Notes under the pieces: model-generated
Databases searched by the model: none
What the model saw: the letters and a program-made list of their open reading frames with translations, nothing else
Told to the model about the DNA's origin: nothing
Position numbers and translations under genes: made by a program
In this document: piece after piece, positions 22,601 to 34,058 of the stretch
How positions within the stretch are numbered: the stretch's first letter is position 1
Layout: each line of letters opens with the position of its first letter
NCBI GenBank assembly: GCA_039000515.1
Contig: JBCFYV010000935.1
Location: 1,342,853 to 1,406,852 of the forward strand
Length of the DNA stretch: 64,000 nucleotides
Origin: Timema cristinae
Lineage: Eukaryota > Arthropoda > Insecta > Phasmatodea > Timematidae
Direction: 5' to 3'

Positions 22601-22979
22601 AAAGAGGCCCACTCAAATTGGAGTTTAAAACAAACGTGTTATCTAACATGTTAAATGTATTTGTTAATTATATCATGAGTTTCCATTTTTTTAAATATCA
22701 CAATAAAAAATTAGGCCTTACTATTCTAATATATATTTCAAAATCTCACATTATAGACTATTATATATAAACGTATAGTAAATTTATCGTTAAAAATAAT
22801 AAATAGAATAAAATAAACTGTGGGTGATCTGAAAATGAGTCTTCTGATCAAAGGGGCTTTTATTTTAAAATAGCTACTCTATGAAAAAATATAAGATTAC
22901 CATCGTGCGGAGTATTAATGACCCAACATAACTAAACAAAACATAACAATGAGTGTAATTGTGTAGAATCCACCAGAAT

Positions 22980-23350
22980 TCTTCGGAGATAATGTTATGG
23001 CGGAAGTTTAGGCAACGTGAGAAAATGTATTTTTGCAATTTTTACAGCAAACAATTTTTGACCAAAATTAATGTAAAATTGCTTCAGTAGAAATTATAGT
23101 TTAATTTTCTTCACATGGTGATATCAAAGCTATCTAAATTATCTGTAAAGGGTGTCCTGGAACATAATCACAACTTTTTCTTTTATTTTTAAAAGTTTAT
23201 CATCAAATCAATATCTCAATGAAAGATATTCAAGAAATGATTGTAACACCACGTGGAGAAAATTAAACTCTTCATTTTTTTTTTTGGAAATATATTTCAT
23301 ATTTTTGGGCCATAAAAGTGTCTTACTATGAAAACTGCAAAAACCCTGTT
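22980..23350. repeat. Decayed palindromic element, family of 56669
   Basis: The left arm has AGTTTAATTTTCTTCACATGG and GGTGTCCTGGAA. The right arm has ACCACGTGGAGAAAATTAAAC. Order and wording follow the palindrome at 56669-57032 (TTAG..TTTCTGCACATG, GTCCTGGAATTTTG), but the arms are much more diverged. Confidence 0.5.
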
Positions 23351-23521
23351 ATTTCCTCGAGTCTCCTACAATCCCAATTTAAGCTATGCTATTGGACGAA
23401 GCTAGGATTTTATATACTGTGCTTATGTATCAGCATAATCAAAATTTCAGGAGTTAGATTTATTATATTTTTAATCTTAAATTTCTAAAATACATATTGC
23501 ATAAAATAAAATAATCTTTGA

Positions 23522-23560
23522 ATATGAATGCTCCCCAAACGGGTAGTAAGAGGCTGTTAA
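23522..23560 (+). repeat. SINE-A tail fragment
   Basis: CCAAACGGGTAGTAAGAGG then poly(A) matches the SINE-A 3' tail. Confidence 0.5.
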
Positions 23561-23743
23561 AAAAACTGAGCGCTCAGATTTCAATATTTGGGAGAGGTAT
23601 AATTTCAAGACCGTGTCATAAGATTCACGCACAAATAGCACCTCCACTTCAGAACCAAACAGTAGACGATACCACTAAGCAAAGTTTAAACTTGAAAGTA
23701 TTTACAATCATTACAAAATTTACAATTATATGATCTCCCTAAG

Positions 23744-25035
23744 AGCTCTTTCACACTAGGCAACTATTGTCCAGCAACTATCGGTGGCCAACACTCTCTT
23801 TATGCAACAGTATTTTGGTTTTCAGAAGCACATCGTCAGAACTATCGTGGCAACAGTTGTTATGAACAAGTATGTGGTGTTATACATGAAGCAACTATAG
23901 TCCAGAAACTATCGGTGGCAACTAGCGTTCTGTTGATTGACACACAGGTATGTTGGGTGTTATACATGAAGACTACGTCAGCAACTATCGTGCCAAAGCG
24001 TCTGTGATGAAACAGTATTTGGGTATACATGAGATATGTCAGCATTCGTGCAACTAGCGTTCTGTTGATTGACACACAGGTATGTTGGGTGTTATACATG
24101 AAGCAACTATCGCAGAACTTGGTGGCCAACTAGCGTTCTGTTGATTGACACACAGGTATGTTGGGTGTTATACATGAAGCAACTATCGTCCAGAACTATC
24201 GGTGGCCAACTAGCGTTCTGTTGATTGACACACAGAGGTAGGTTGGGGTTTATACATGAAGCAACTAGAGGCCCAGCCTGTCAACAGTCGATCAGAAGTG
24301 ACCCGATATTGGCGATTTGTGGCGTAGTTGCCCATCAGGGGATTGTCACACACCTGGTGACTGATCGTGTTGATATTGTTTCGTTCACACAGGGGAACAC
24401 AATCACCGGCCAGTCTCCCAAGTAGTACCAGGTCACAGCCACTCTGCAATGTTAGTGTATGGAAGATTATCTTTTTCTAATTGGTTATTTGAATATAATT
24501 ATGTTGAATGTTGGTTTTCATCTATACTGTAAAATATTGTGCCGTTGTTTTGAGTTATGTGTATCTGAATTAAACATCGATGATTTTATATCTGAGGTGT
24601 AACAACGACCAGCAATAAGGAATTTATCATAAGATTGTGCTATTGGCATTCAGATAACGGTGACTTACTTTAGAATTTCTTCTCTCATATTTCCGAGAAT
24701 GTCATTAAAAGATGTCAATGACATCCAAAATTACTTTTTAAAAACTTATCTTAATTTAATCGAAGGTCTTAGTAACTATTATAGAAGAAAACCTTTTCCA
24801 ATCGCTCCCTAAGAAAAATATCCGCCTTAATCTTGTGATTTTCTTTGCCAGCTCCTTCTTAGAAGGAGCCAGAGAAAAAGAAGCTCGTTCTCCGAAATTC
24901 ATAATCACAAATGACCAATTTCTCCTTGTACTCTGGTTAGGTTGGTGCTGATTTTGCCAGCAAGTTGCCAATGATTACCTGCTAATTTGAAAGAGCGATA
25001 GTTGCCGGGCGAGAGTTTCCTAGCGTGACACGGCT
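23744..25035. mobile_element. 1.3-kb inverted-repeat DNA transposon with internal tandem repeats
   Basis: The left terminus from 23751 (TCACACTAGGCAACTATTG, continuing CCAGCAACTATCGG) matches the reverse complement of the right terminus (TCACGCTAGGAAACTCTCG, continuing CCGGCAACTATCGC) at 27 of 34 positions. The similarity extends a few bases outward. No transposase frame is present. The left half is filled with tandem units (next entry). Flanking duplication is not clear. AGCTCTTTCACAC-type ends are seen in PIF/Harbinger-like elements, but I do not assign a superfamily. Confidence 0.65.
23758..24262. repeat. Tandem repeat inside the element, unit roughly 75-130 bp
   Basis: Five to six units. 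The best share AACTAGCGTTCTGTTGATTG, then ACACACAGGTATGTTGG, GTGTTATACATGAAGCAAC and CGTCCAGAACTATCGGTGG. The CAACTATCG core is the same as in the element's terminus, so the array seems to have grown from the terminal motif. Unit length varies because of internal deletions. Confidence 0.8.
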
Positions 25036-25069
25036 AGAAGGGCGCTGTATATCTGGAGAGAAAAACTAT

Positions 25070-25150
25070 ATTTTTAACACCACGTCTAACTACCGACTCG
25101 GGCTATAGGTTATAATTATGCTCATTCCTGTTTTCCTTAATCTCAGAAGT
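25070..25150 (-). repeat. SINE-A tail fragment
   Basis: TTTAACACCACGTCTAACTAC followed by CGGGCTATAGG is the reversed SINE-A 3' tail. It begins just outside the inverted-repeat element. Confidence 0.6.
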
Positions 25151-25440
25151 GCAATATTTATAATAGAACGTCGTTTAAACTATTTTAATGTTAGTGGAAC
25201 ACTCTGATAACGTTCTTCCCCATTGTTTCGTGAATAATATTTTTAAATAAATCATCTCCCAGCTACAATAACAAGTGGCGTAAAACGTCACTGAAAATTA
25301 ACTAAAGATTAACTATTTTTGATAGTTGTTGTTGTAAATTATAAAGCTTAAAGCTTCAGGTTTATAATCCTACAGGGTAGTTTTGCTACCATTTCTCTCC
25401 ATTTTGAGTCATATTTAATTTAGCGCTACCTTACAGATCG

Positions 25441-25805
25441 TCCCAAAAAATTGAGCAGGAGATTTTTATCATTGTCGACGTTTCATGACCACCCGAATCC
25501 AAAAAAGTTGTTTTTGGATTGCCGTATGTCCGTCCGTTAGTCTGGACCTTGGAGTAAAGCCTAAACTATTTTACCGATTGGGCTAAAACTTGATATCTAG
25601 GGTTTACATAAGATCGCTCATAGGGGTTTTTTGGAATTGTAAATTTTACCCTAAAATTAGGGTAAGAGTATATAATAAATGGCAATTTCCATTTTCCCAT
25701 GAAAATGACTTTTAGGATAATTTACTGAAGCGGAAATTTCCATATCTCTGCAACTATTTGAGATATAAATAACTTTTCATTGCAAGATTGTAGCACTATT
25801 TAAAA
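25441..25805 (-). repeat. Dispersed repeat F, copy 2
   Basis: Inverted relative to copy 1 at 15451. Its reverse complement contains AAACCCTAGATATCAAG, GTTTAGGCTTTACTCC, GGACGGACATACGG, CCAAAAACAACTTTTTTGG and GGTCATGAAACGTCGAC. Confidence 0.7.
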
Positions 25806-26943
25806 TAAAAACCTTTTAATCTGAGATATATCTTTATAAAACCAATAGTTTCTGAGATATTGGCAAATATATTAATACAATTTTGTGAGATTTAGTTGCA
25901 CAAAGATACTACTTAACATTTAATTTAATTATTGAATGCCATTGAGTAAAACGTAAATAAGTCTCTCAAAAAATGAATGTTCTTTTTCCTTTAATTCTTT
26001 GGGGAATTGTTTGCACAGCAATGTTCTATCCCTATAATTTTAGACTCAAATAGTCAATATTTACCTTTTTAGCTGGTCTAAAAATAAAAGAATGATGGCC
26101 TTAAATGATCGTAAGCTATAATGTTTTATGTGCACATCTATGCAACAAAAACGAACGAAAGACAACAACAATGTGTGTCGATCTGTTTCTTGTCCTTGTG
26201 ATAAATAAAATATGGTGTAGGTTCTCTTCTAACACCTTTTCTCTTTTTAAGAACACCTAAACTCTCCACCAAAGGTATTATATGTATACATATGTGTGTT
26301 TATGCATTTGAGAGACATAAAAAACAAAAGAAGATCAATGACCGTCGCAAACAAGGACCAGCTGTCTAACGAACAATTGACAATCGTGAGAAAGTGAACG
26401 AGACATGTAGTCACGTGGGGCGCACACCAAGCTAGTAACTCTCTTTATGTATAAAATAAAACAAGAAAGATCTGAAACAAAAGAGTTAAAATAAGTGATA
26501 AAAAATAAAAAAGTAGGCTTTATTTTATGTGATTTTAACTACTCATTCCCATCAATTAGTGAGAGCTAAATGTGGAATATTTTATTACTATAGTTATCAT
26601 TATTGTTAATATTTAATTATTTAATTGGTATGTTTGAAGGCTTGTATGGGCTATTAGAGACGTAATTTATATAACCTGAGAAAATTATAGGTGGATTGCT
26701 TTAGGAAGACAGTAAGCAAACTTTTTGTTGTGTTTTTTTTTTCTAGAACTACATATTCAAATAAAATTTCTCCTTCCACTGTTCAATCGGGATAAATTAT
26801 TTAAAATGGTTTATATATAATAATAGATGAATAAAATACAATTGCGACTGGTTGAGTGTTTCAGCCATAACTTACATCAGACACGTGCCGTACAAACCAT
26901 TAGCCAATTGCAAAGAGCAAACATATTTAACGTTTTTTTACTT
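25806..26943. other. AT-rich sequence, nothing assigned
   Basis: No coding frame of note or repeat family. The 25806-25920 part may belong to repeat F. Confidence 0.45.
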
Positions 26944-27033
26944 CAATATGAGGTTCCATACATGCCGCTAAATATATAATATATAAAATAGGGCTATAAT
27001 ATATAATATAGGCATGTATTGAACCTCATATTG
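26944..27033. repeat. Inverted repeat with 23-bp arms
   Basis: CAATATGAGGTTCCATACAT (26944 on) faces ATGTATTGAACCTCATATTG (to 27033) across a 44-bp TA-rich loop. About 21 of 23 positions pair. Confidence 0.75.
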
Positions 27034-27137
27034 TACAATACTATGCAAAATATTATGCGGAATATTAGTCTGATTTTTTTTTTTTAGAAATATAAACTTT
27101 TATGTGGGTTGCAAAAACAAATCCACAGTTTTTTTTC

Positions 27138-27200
27138 AGCACCTTGATTTTACTAACCGTTCAAGTTATGGTCATTTTTATAATGTGACAAAATATAGCA
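27138..27200 (-). repeat. SINE-A tail fragment
   Basis: CAGCACCTTGATTTTACTAAC followed by GTTCAAGTTATGG is the reversed SINE-A tail. This explains an apparent splice acceptor here. Confidence 0.6.
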
Positions 27201-27896
27201 AGCAATATTATAAATTATCTTATTCTTTAGTGTTTTCCTAATTCTTTTTAAGTTAATTGGAAGATTTCTAAAAAAAAAGTATAAATAAGGCACTCATCTA
27301 TAAAACTCTTGCAACTTAACCTATTTAAACTATAATAACAGAGTGAGGTATATTAAAAAGGCATAGAAATTTTGGCCTAAAGATATTTAACTTTAACATA
27401 ATAAGCCAAAAACCTGTTTAATAACTGTAGCTTTATTTAAACATTTTTTTTGTATGCTTCTGAGGTTTATAATAAAAAATAAATAAATTATAAGGAATCT
27501 TTCAATATTTTGGTAATTGCACCTCAAATAGTTCAAGAAGGAGCTAATCATCTCAACATTGTCACGCTTCTACTAAACAAATCACATTGTAATACAAAAA
27601 GATTGTCCAAACAAATTATAAGAGAAGATGCGTTTTGGTCAAACTTAATAAAAATACTTGAGATTCAAAAATTTAGGGCAAATTACAATTTATCAAACTA
27701 GTAGTTTAAAATGGTAACACAAACCTTTCTCATACACAAAATCAAATTACCTTTGTTTAAACTGACACAACACTATATTTAAAGGTTAACACAGACCCTA
27801 TATGTATTGAAAAAATATTATTTAAGGGTTGTATATATATATATATATATATATATGATGGGTTGGATAATTTTCTTCAAATAGTTACTTACTCAT
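27201..27896. other. AT-rich sequence with (AT)n
   Basis: (AT)n microsatellite at about 27832-27856. A 63-codon frame at 27510-27701 shows no motif. Confidence 0.5.
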
Positions 27897-28447
27897 TTTG
27901 ATTCTGAAGAGCATATTTATATTTTAAGATAAATATAAGCCAAACTTGATACATTTTACCGTTAAAAGTTTTGGGATTACTTAATGTCTGGTATTTTAAA
28001 AATAACATTATTTAATATTATAATAATAATAATAATATTTATGGCAGTTTTATATTAATAAAACATCAATTTCCCTTATTTTTGGATATCAAAACCTAGA
28101 GTGAGTTTAAACTGAGCTTAAAGTGAGCTTAAACTGTAGGCAGCACACTACAAGTACCACAGGTAGTATATATATATATATATATATACATAACACAAGC
28201 TAAGAAAGTTTAATTTGCTCATGCATTCGATTTTTGACCATATACTAGTAGTGTGCTTCTACAGTTTAAGCTACTAAAAAAAATCACTCTAGGTTTTGAT
28301 ATCCAAATATAAGGGAAATTGATATTTTATTAATATAAAACTGCCATAAATATTATTATTATAAGAATATTAAATAATGTTATTCTAAAATACAAGACTT
28401 TAAGTAATCCCAAAACTTTAAACTATAAATATCATCTTCAGAATCAA
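27897..28447. repeat. Foldback element of about 550 bp
   Basis: Left arm 27897-28151 and right arm 28241-28447 are inverted copies. The outer ends are TTTGATTCTGAAGA and its complement TCTTCAGAATCAAA. Inner matches include GTTTTGGGATTACTTAA, TAATATTTATGGCAG and CATCAATTTCCCTTAT. The loop holds a (TA)n run at 28167-28190. No coding capacity. Confidence 0.8.
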
Positions 28448-28939
28448 ATACGCGAAGTATAGATAATAGACAGCACTGCCAAGAAATAATTTTCACATCT
28501 ATGTTGAACAAAAATTTATGGATTACTAAAATTGGTCTGGTTGAGTCACAAAACCAATTATAATTATTTTACTTGGCTCAGAGAATTATTTTACTTTCTC
28601 TCCATCAAGATACTAAACACAAAACACTATAATTTCACACAACAAACGGTATTGTCCACGGTATAATTTCATACCATAAATGTGGCCCCACATATAATAT
28701 TATTTTATGTAAATTAGTTGTTTCTTGGAAGCACGAAGATAATAGTATTTCTCCTATTTTAGATCTGCCTGTTTAGAAATTGGAACGATTAAAAAGTGGC
28801 TTATTTTTTGGAAAATATATGTAATTACCGTAAGCCAAATTACACACTGATTAAAGATTTGTAGTTTTTTTTAAGAGTGATGGGTTGGTATGGTGAGCTA
28901 AGGTCCATATTTTGGCAATTTATATAATAAACAAAAGAA
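28448..28939. other. AT-rich sequence, nothing assigned
   Basis: No gene or repeat family recognised. Confidence 0.5.
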
Positions 28940-29240
28940 CAATGTTTTAAATATGGAGATAGTATGAAACACAGAAGTGCTAAGAAAAAATAAAGAAGAA
29001 AGGAAACTTTGGAAAGATATACAGCAAATAATAATTAGCATGGTGGGGCATTATGATGCTTTGACGAAAATATTACAGTAGGAGATGTGGAAGTCAAAAA
29101 TTCAAGAGGGAGACCAATACTGAAGTACATGAATCAGATAGCAGACTACATGCGTAGAAGAATGCACAAAGATGTAAGCAATATGTTCCAGGTTAGCCGT
29201 AGCAAACAAATAGAAAGATTGATGACCTACCGGAAGTACT
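28940..29240 (+). pseudogene. Third LINE type, reverse transcriptase C-terminal relic
   Basis: In one frame: VLRKNKEERKLWKDIQQIII followed by SMVGHYDALTK. After a frameshift near 29077: GDVEVKNSRGRPILKYMNQI and then YMRRRMHKDVSNM. The order 'LWK.I..R...MVGH..R...L.K.I..G.V.G...RGRP...YM.Q' is the C-terminal block of an insect LINE ORF2. Stops and a shift make it non-functional. It wording-wise differs from the LINEs at 3620 and 11840. Confidence 0.75.
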
Positions 29241-29261
29241 GAGGTAAATCTTAATAAATAG

Positions 29262-29394
29262 TTTCCCAATCTCTTCCCAAGCAAATGTTCATACACTTCC
29301 ACTAAATTATATCTTACTAATCCCAACTGCATTAGCTTAGTAGAAATAATTAGTTCATCCCAGACGTGTAGTAAAACGAGGTGAAAAATAAGCA

Positions 29395-29399
<5 letters not shown>
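29262..29399 (+). repeat. SINE-A 3' half
   Basis: TTTCCCAATCTCTTCCCAAG, then ACACTTCCACTAAATTA, GTAGTAAAACGAGGTG. SINE-B inserted into its tail at 29400. Confidence 0.7.
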
Positions 29400-29438
<39 letters not shown>

Positions 29439-29730
29439 ATTATTATTATTATTATTATTATTAGCACCGCGTCTTACTACCCGTTCGGGTTATACTCACT
29501 TAAGCTAATGTGTAATGGTAGGGTGATTGTGAGATGAAATGGAGGACCTACAGTTTAACGTGGAATCCGAACCACGGTGGAGGCCTGGCATTCCCCACAT
29601 TCACAAGATGTCTTGTCAGAGGTGAAGGAAGGGTTTGGTAATCAGATATATCTGTGCCGGGACCAAGGATTGAACCCCAGACCCCCAGCATAGAAGTCTG
29701 ACACCTTACCCCTAAATCACCAGGTCACCT
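29400..29730 (-). mobile_element. SINE-B, full length, with 13-bp target duplication and long (TAA)n
   Basis: Same head, body and tail as at 14385, with a 60-bp (TAA)n tail at 29400-29462. AATAAGCATGTTA flanks it at 29387-29399 and 29731-29743. Near-identity to the 14385 and 18117 copies supports recent transposition. Confidence 0.92.
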
Positions 29731-29782
29731 AATAAGCATGTTAAAGTCAAGTGATAATTCCACCAACTATTTATTTTATCAT

Positions 29783-30262
29783 TGGGTCTTATAAAACTGT
29801 TTGGGCTATATGCATGTATACTGATTATTACGATAATGTTTTAAGAGGTGAGTAGGGTTGAGTCAGATGAAGTGTACCCACCTTAAAGTGGAGGGAGATT
29901 GGAATACAGTTTAGGAACAAACACCCTCAGGAAATCCGAGCAGGATACAAAACATTATCTCCCCATTATAAGCGGTTCAATCTATTGTGAAAGTGACTTC
30001 TTAGACCAGAGGTTGATAACCAACGTCCCTGAGGCTGGACCCAGCCCACCAGCATATTTTATCTGGCTCCCAGAATAGTAAGAAAACATGCAATTATGAT
30101 CACAAAAAAAAACAATAACTAATTACGAAGTTTATCTGAGAAATATAAAGTTGAATTAACTATTTAAACTGGCCCATCAATTTATTTAGTTTGTAACCCT
30201 ATACGGCCCACGACATCAAAAAGTTTGCTGAGGACTTCCTTAGACCATGTGGCCAGTGTAGT
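29783..30262 (-). repeat. SINE-A copy split by a 231-bp hAT element
   Basis: The tail-side part is at 29783-30006 (reversed body GGAATACAGTTTAGGAACAAAC), and the head resumes at 30238-30262 (CCTTAGACCATGTGGCCAG). The octamers TCTTAGAC (29999-30006) and CCTTAGAC (30238-30245) are the duplicated target. In SINE orientation they read GTCTAAGA/GTCTAAGG, the same site used at 1652. Confidence 0.75.
30007..30237. mobile_element. Short non-autonomous hAT element (231 bp) with 8-bp TSD
   Basis: Left end CAGAGGTTGATAACCAACG; reverse complement of the right end AAGTCCTCAGCAAACTTTTTG, resembling hAT ends of the form CAGTGGTTCTCAAACTTTTT. It contains GGCTGGACCCAGCCCACC. The termini pair poorly, but the 7-of-8 target duplication and the split SINE fix the limits. 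Confidence 0.6.
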
Positions 30263-30356
30263 AAGCTATTAATTATAATAAACAGCTGTTTTGGGAGCAT
30301 TTAAACTGCGATGTATTATTTCTGTGGAGATGCAAGATACGTACCTAAATAACTGG

Positions 30357-33300
30357 ACAACCCAATCAGTCAAATCACTTGCATGTGGACAGACCACAAT
30401 CAAAAAGAAGCTAATAGCCCTGTTAACATAGTGGTAGTAGATCACATCATGTACAACCCAATCAGTCAAGTCACTTGCATATGGACAGACCACAATCAAA
30501 AAGAAACTAATAGCCCTGTTAACATAATGGTAGTAGATCACGTCATGTACAACCCAATCAGTCAAATCACTTGCATGTGGACAGACCACAATCAAAAAGA
30601 AGCTAATAGCCCTGTTGGCATAGTGGTAGTAGATCACGTCATGTACAACCCAATCAGTCAAGTCACTTGCATGTGGACAGACCACAATCAAAAAGAAGCT
30701 AATAGCCCTGTTAACATAGTGGTAGTAGATCACGTCTTGTACAACCCAATCAGTCAAATCACTTTCATGTGGACAGACCACAACCAAAAAGAAGCTAATA
30801 GCCCTGTTGACATAGTGGTAGTAGATCACGTCTTGTACAACCCAATTAGTCAAATCACTTGCATGTGGACAGACCACAACCAAAAAGAAGCTAATAGCCC
30901 TGTTGACATAGTGGTAGTAGATCACGTCATGTACAACCCAATCAGTCAAATCACTTGCATGTGGACAGACCACAATCAAAAAGAAGCTAATAGCACTGTT
31001 GGCATAATGGTAGTAGATCACGTCATGTACAACCCAATTAGTCAAATCACTTGCATGTGGACAGACCACAATCAAAAAGAAGCTAATAGCCTGTTGACAT
31101 AATGGTAGTAGATCACGTCATGTACAACCCAATTAGTCAATTCACTTGCATGTGGACAGACCACAATCAAAAAGAAGCTAATAGCCCTGTTAACATAGTG
31201 ATAGTAGATCACGTCTTGTACAACCCAATCAGTCAAATCACTTTCATGTGGACAGACCACAACCAAAAAGAAGCTAATAGCCCTGTTGACATAGTGGTAG
31301 TAGATCACGTCTTGTACAACCCAATTAGTCAAATCACTTGCATGTGGACAGACCACAACCAAAAAGAAGCTAATAGCCCTGTTAACATAGTGGTAGTAGA
31401 TCACGTCTTGTACAACCCAATCAGTCAAATCACTTTCATGTGGACAGACCACAACCAAAAAGAAGCTAATAGCCCTGTTAACATAGTGGTAGTAGATCAC
31501 GTCTTGTACAACCCAATCAGTCAAATCACTTTCATGTGGACAGACCACAACCAAAAAGAAGCTAATAGCCCTGTTGACATAGTGGTAGTAGATCACGTCA
31601 TGTACAACCCAATCAGTCAAATCACTTGCATGTGGACAGACCACAATCAAAAAGAAGCTAATAGCACTGTTGGCATAATGGTAGTAGATCACGTCATGTA
31701 CAACCCAATTAGTCAAATCACTTGCATGTGGACAGACCACAATCAAAAAGAAGCTAATAGCCCTGTTGACATAATGGTAGTAGATCACGTCATGTACAAC
31801 CCAATCAGTCAAATCACTTTCATGTGGACAGACCACAATCAAAAAGAAGCTAATAGCACTGTTGACATAGTGGTAGTAGACCACGTCATGTACAACCTAA
31901 TCAGTCAAATCACTTGCATGTGGACAGACCACAATCAAAAAGAAGCTAATAGCCCTGTTGGCATAATGGTAGTAGATCACGTCATGTACAACCCAATTAG
32001 TCAATTCACTTGCATGTGGACAGACCACAATCAAAAAGAAGCTAATAGCCCTGTTGGCAAAGTGGTAGTATATTACGTCATGTACAACCCAATCAGTCAA
32101 ATCACTTGCATATGGACAGACCACAATCAAAAAGAAGCTAATAGCCCTGTTGGCATAATGGTAGTAGATCACGTCATGTACAACCCAATTAGTCAATTCA
32201 CTTGCATGTGGACAGACCACAATCAAAAAGAAGCGAATAGCCCTGTTGGCAAAGTGGTAGTATATTACGTCATGTACAACCCAATCAGTCAAATCACTTG
32301 CATGTGGACAGACCACAATCAAAAAGAAGCTAATAGCCCTGTTAACATAGTGGTAGTAGATCACGTCATGTACAACCCAATTAGTCAAATCACTTGCATG
32401 TGGACAGACCACAATCAAAAAGAAGCTAATAGCCCTGTTGGCATAATGGTAGTAGATCACGTCATGTACAACCCAATCAGTCAAATCACTTGCATGTGGA
32501 CAGACCACAATCAAAAAGAAGCTAATAGCCCTGTTGACATAGTGGTAGTAGATCACGTCATGTACAACCCAATTAGTCAAATCACTTGCATGTGGACAGA
32601 CCACAATCAAAAAGAAGCTAATAGCCCTGTTGGCATAATGGTAGTAGATCACGTCATGTACAACCCAATCAGTCAAATCACTTGCATGTGGACAGACCAC
32701 AATCAAAAAGAAGCTAATAGCCCTGTTGGCAAAGTGGTAGTATATTACGTCATGTACAACCCAATCCGTCAAATCTCTTGCATGTGGACAGACCACAATC
32801 AAAAAGAACCTAATAGCCCTGTTGACATAGTGGTAGTAGATCACGTCATGTACAACCCAATCAGTCAAATCACTTGCATGTGGACAGACCACAATCAAAA
32901 AGAAGCTAATAGCCCTGTTAACATAGTGGTAGTAGATCACGTCATGTACAACCCAATTAGTCAAATCACTTGCATGTGGACAGACCACAATCAAAAAGAA
33001 GCTAATAGCCCTGTTGGCATAATGGTAGTAGATCACGCCATGTACAACCCAATCAGTCAAATCACTTGCATGTGGACAGACCACAATCAAAAAGAAGCTA
33101 ATAGCCCTGTTGACATAGTGGTAGTAGATCACGTCATGTACAACCCAATTAGTCAAATCACTTGCATGTGGACAGACCACAATCAAAAAGAAGCTAATAG
33201 CCCTGTTGGCATAATGGTAGTAGATCACGTCATGTACAACCCAATCAGTCAAATCACTTGCATGTGGACAGACCACAATCAAAAAGAAGCTAATAGCCCT

Positions 33301-33618
33301 GTTGGCAAAGTGGTAGTATATTACGTCATGTACAACCCAATCAGTCAAATCTCTTGCATGTGGACAGACCACAATCAAAAAGAACCTAATAGCCCTGTTG
33401 ACATAGTGGTAGTAGATCACGTCATGTACAACCCAATCAGTCAATTCACTTGCATGTGGACAGACCACAATCAAAAAGAAGCTAATAGCACTGTTGACAT
33501 AGTGGTAGTAGATCACGTCTTGTACAACCCAATCAGTCAAATCACTTGCATATGGACAGACCACAATCAAAAAGAAGCTAATAGCCCTGTTGACATAGTG
33601 GTAGTAGATCACGTCATG
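30357..33618. repeat. 96-bp minisatellite, about 34 units
   Basis: Every unit carries ACAACCCAATCAGTCAA, CATGTGGACAGACCACAA, AAAAAGAAGCTAATAGCCC and GTAGTAGATCACGTC. The unit is 96 bp (32 codons) and most copies differ at only a few sites. One unit near 31088 lacks a base. Because 96 is divisible by 3 and no unit has a stop in the favoured frames, long frames exist on both strands (847 codons plus-strand from 31102, 571 codons minus-strand 31897-33612). These are probably a by-product of the repeat: no start context, splice site or flanking exon is seen. Unit types repeat in blocks (see findings). Confidence 0.95.
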
Positions 33619-34058
33619 GTCCGATTGTTCCCCTTTAGGCTATGACTTGGTGCCTTCTGTAATCTCTCATGACTGGTTACCGCTTCTGGGAACCGAAATG
33701 TGACTAGAGAATGTGTCTTGAACTTTGAATGGCAGTTTTGAACAGCTAACTACATTGGGCGGGGGAGAGTAATAGCTGGCCAGTAGCGAGTTCTCGAAAG
33801 CAACGCTACTGCATTAAGAAGTTACGGATATACCTGAACGGTCAGTTAAAGACACTCACGGTAAGAAAAAAGGAATAATATATGTTTATATATATATTTA
33901 TTGGCATATTTGGAACCCATTCAAGAGCCAGCATAATATTTCTGAAATAATTAATTTAAAATAAAATTACTATTGTAGAATTTTAGTGGAAACAAGCTTT
34001 TAGAAAATACAAATATAGGGGTAATCAAAATAAACCCTTATAAATTTTACCATAACCT
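33619..34058. other. Flank of the minisatellite
   Basis: The first 230 bases are GC-richer than average (GGGCGGGGGAGAG at about 33760) and unique as far as I can see. AT-rich DNA follows. Confidence 0.4.

Noticed and set aside
27120..27240. Splice-acceptor-like T tract and CAG followed by a 35-codon open frame
   Set aside because: The sequence after CAG is the reversed SINE-A tail, so the T tract and CAG come from the repeat.
31102..33645. 847-codon plus-strand open frame and 571-codon minus-strand frame
   Set aside because: Both are products of a 96-bp tandem repeat whose unit lacks stops. There is no start context, no splice signal at the edges, and one unit has a frame-breaking deletion. 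Kept as a minisatellite, with coding left as an open test.
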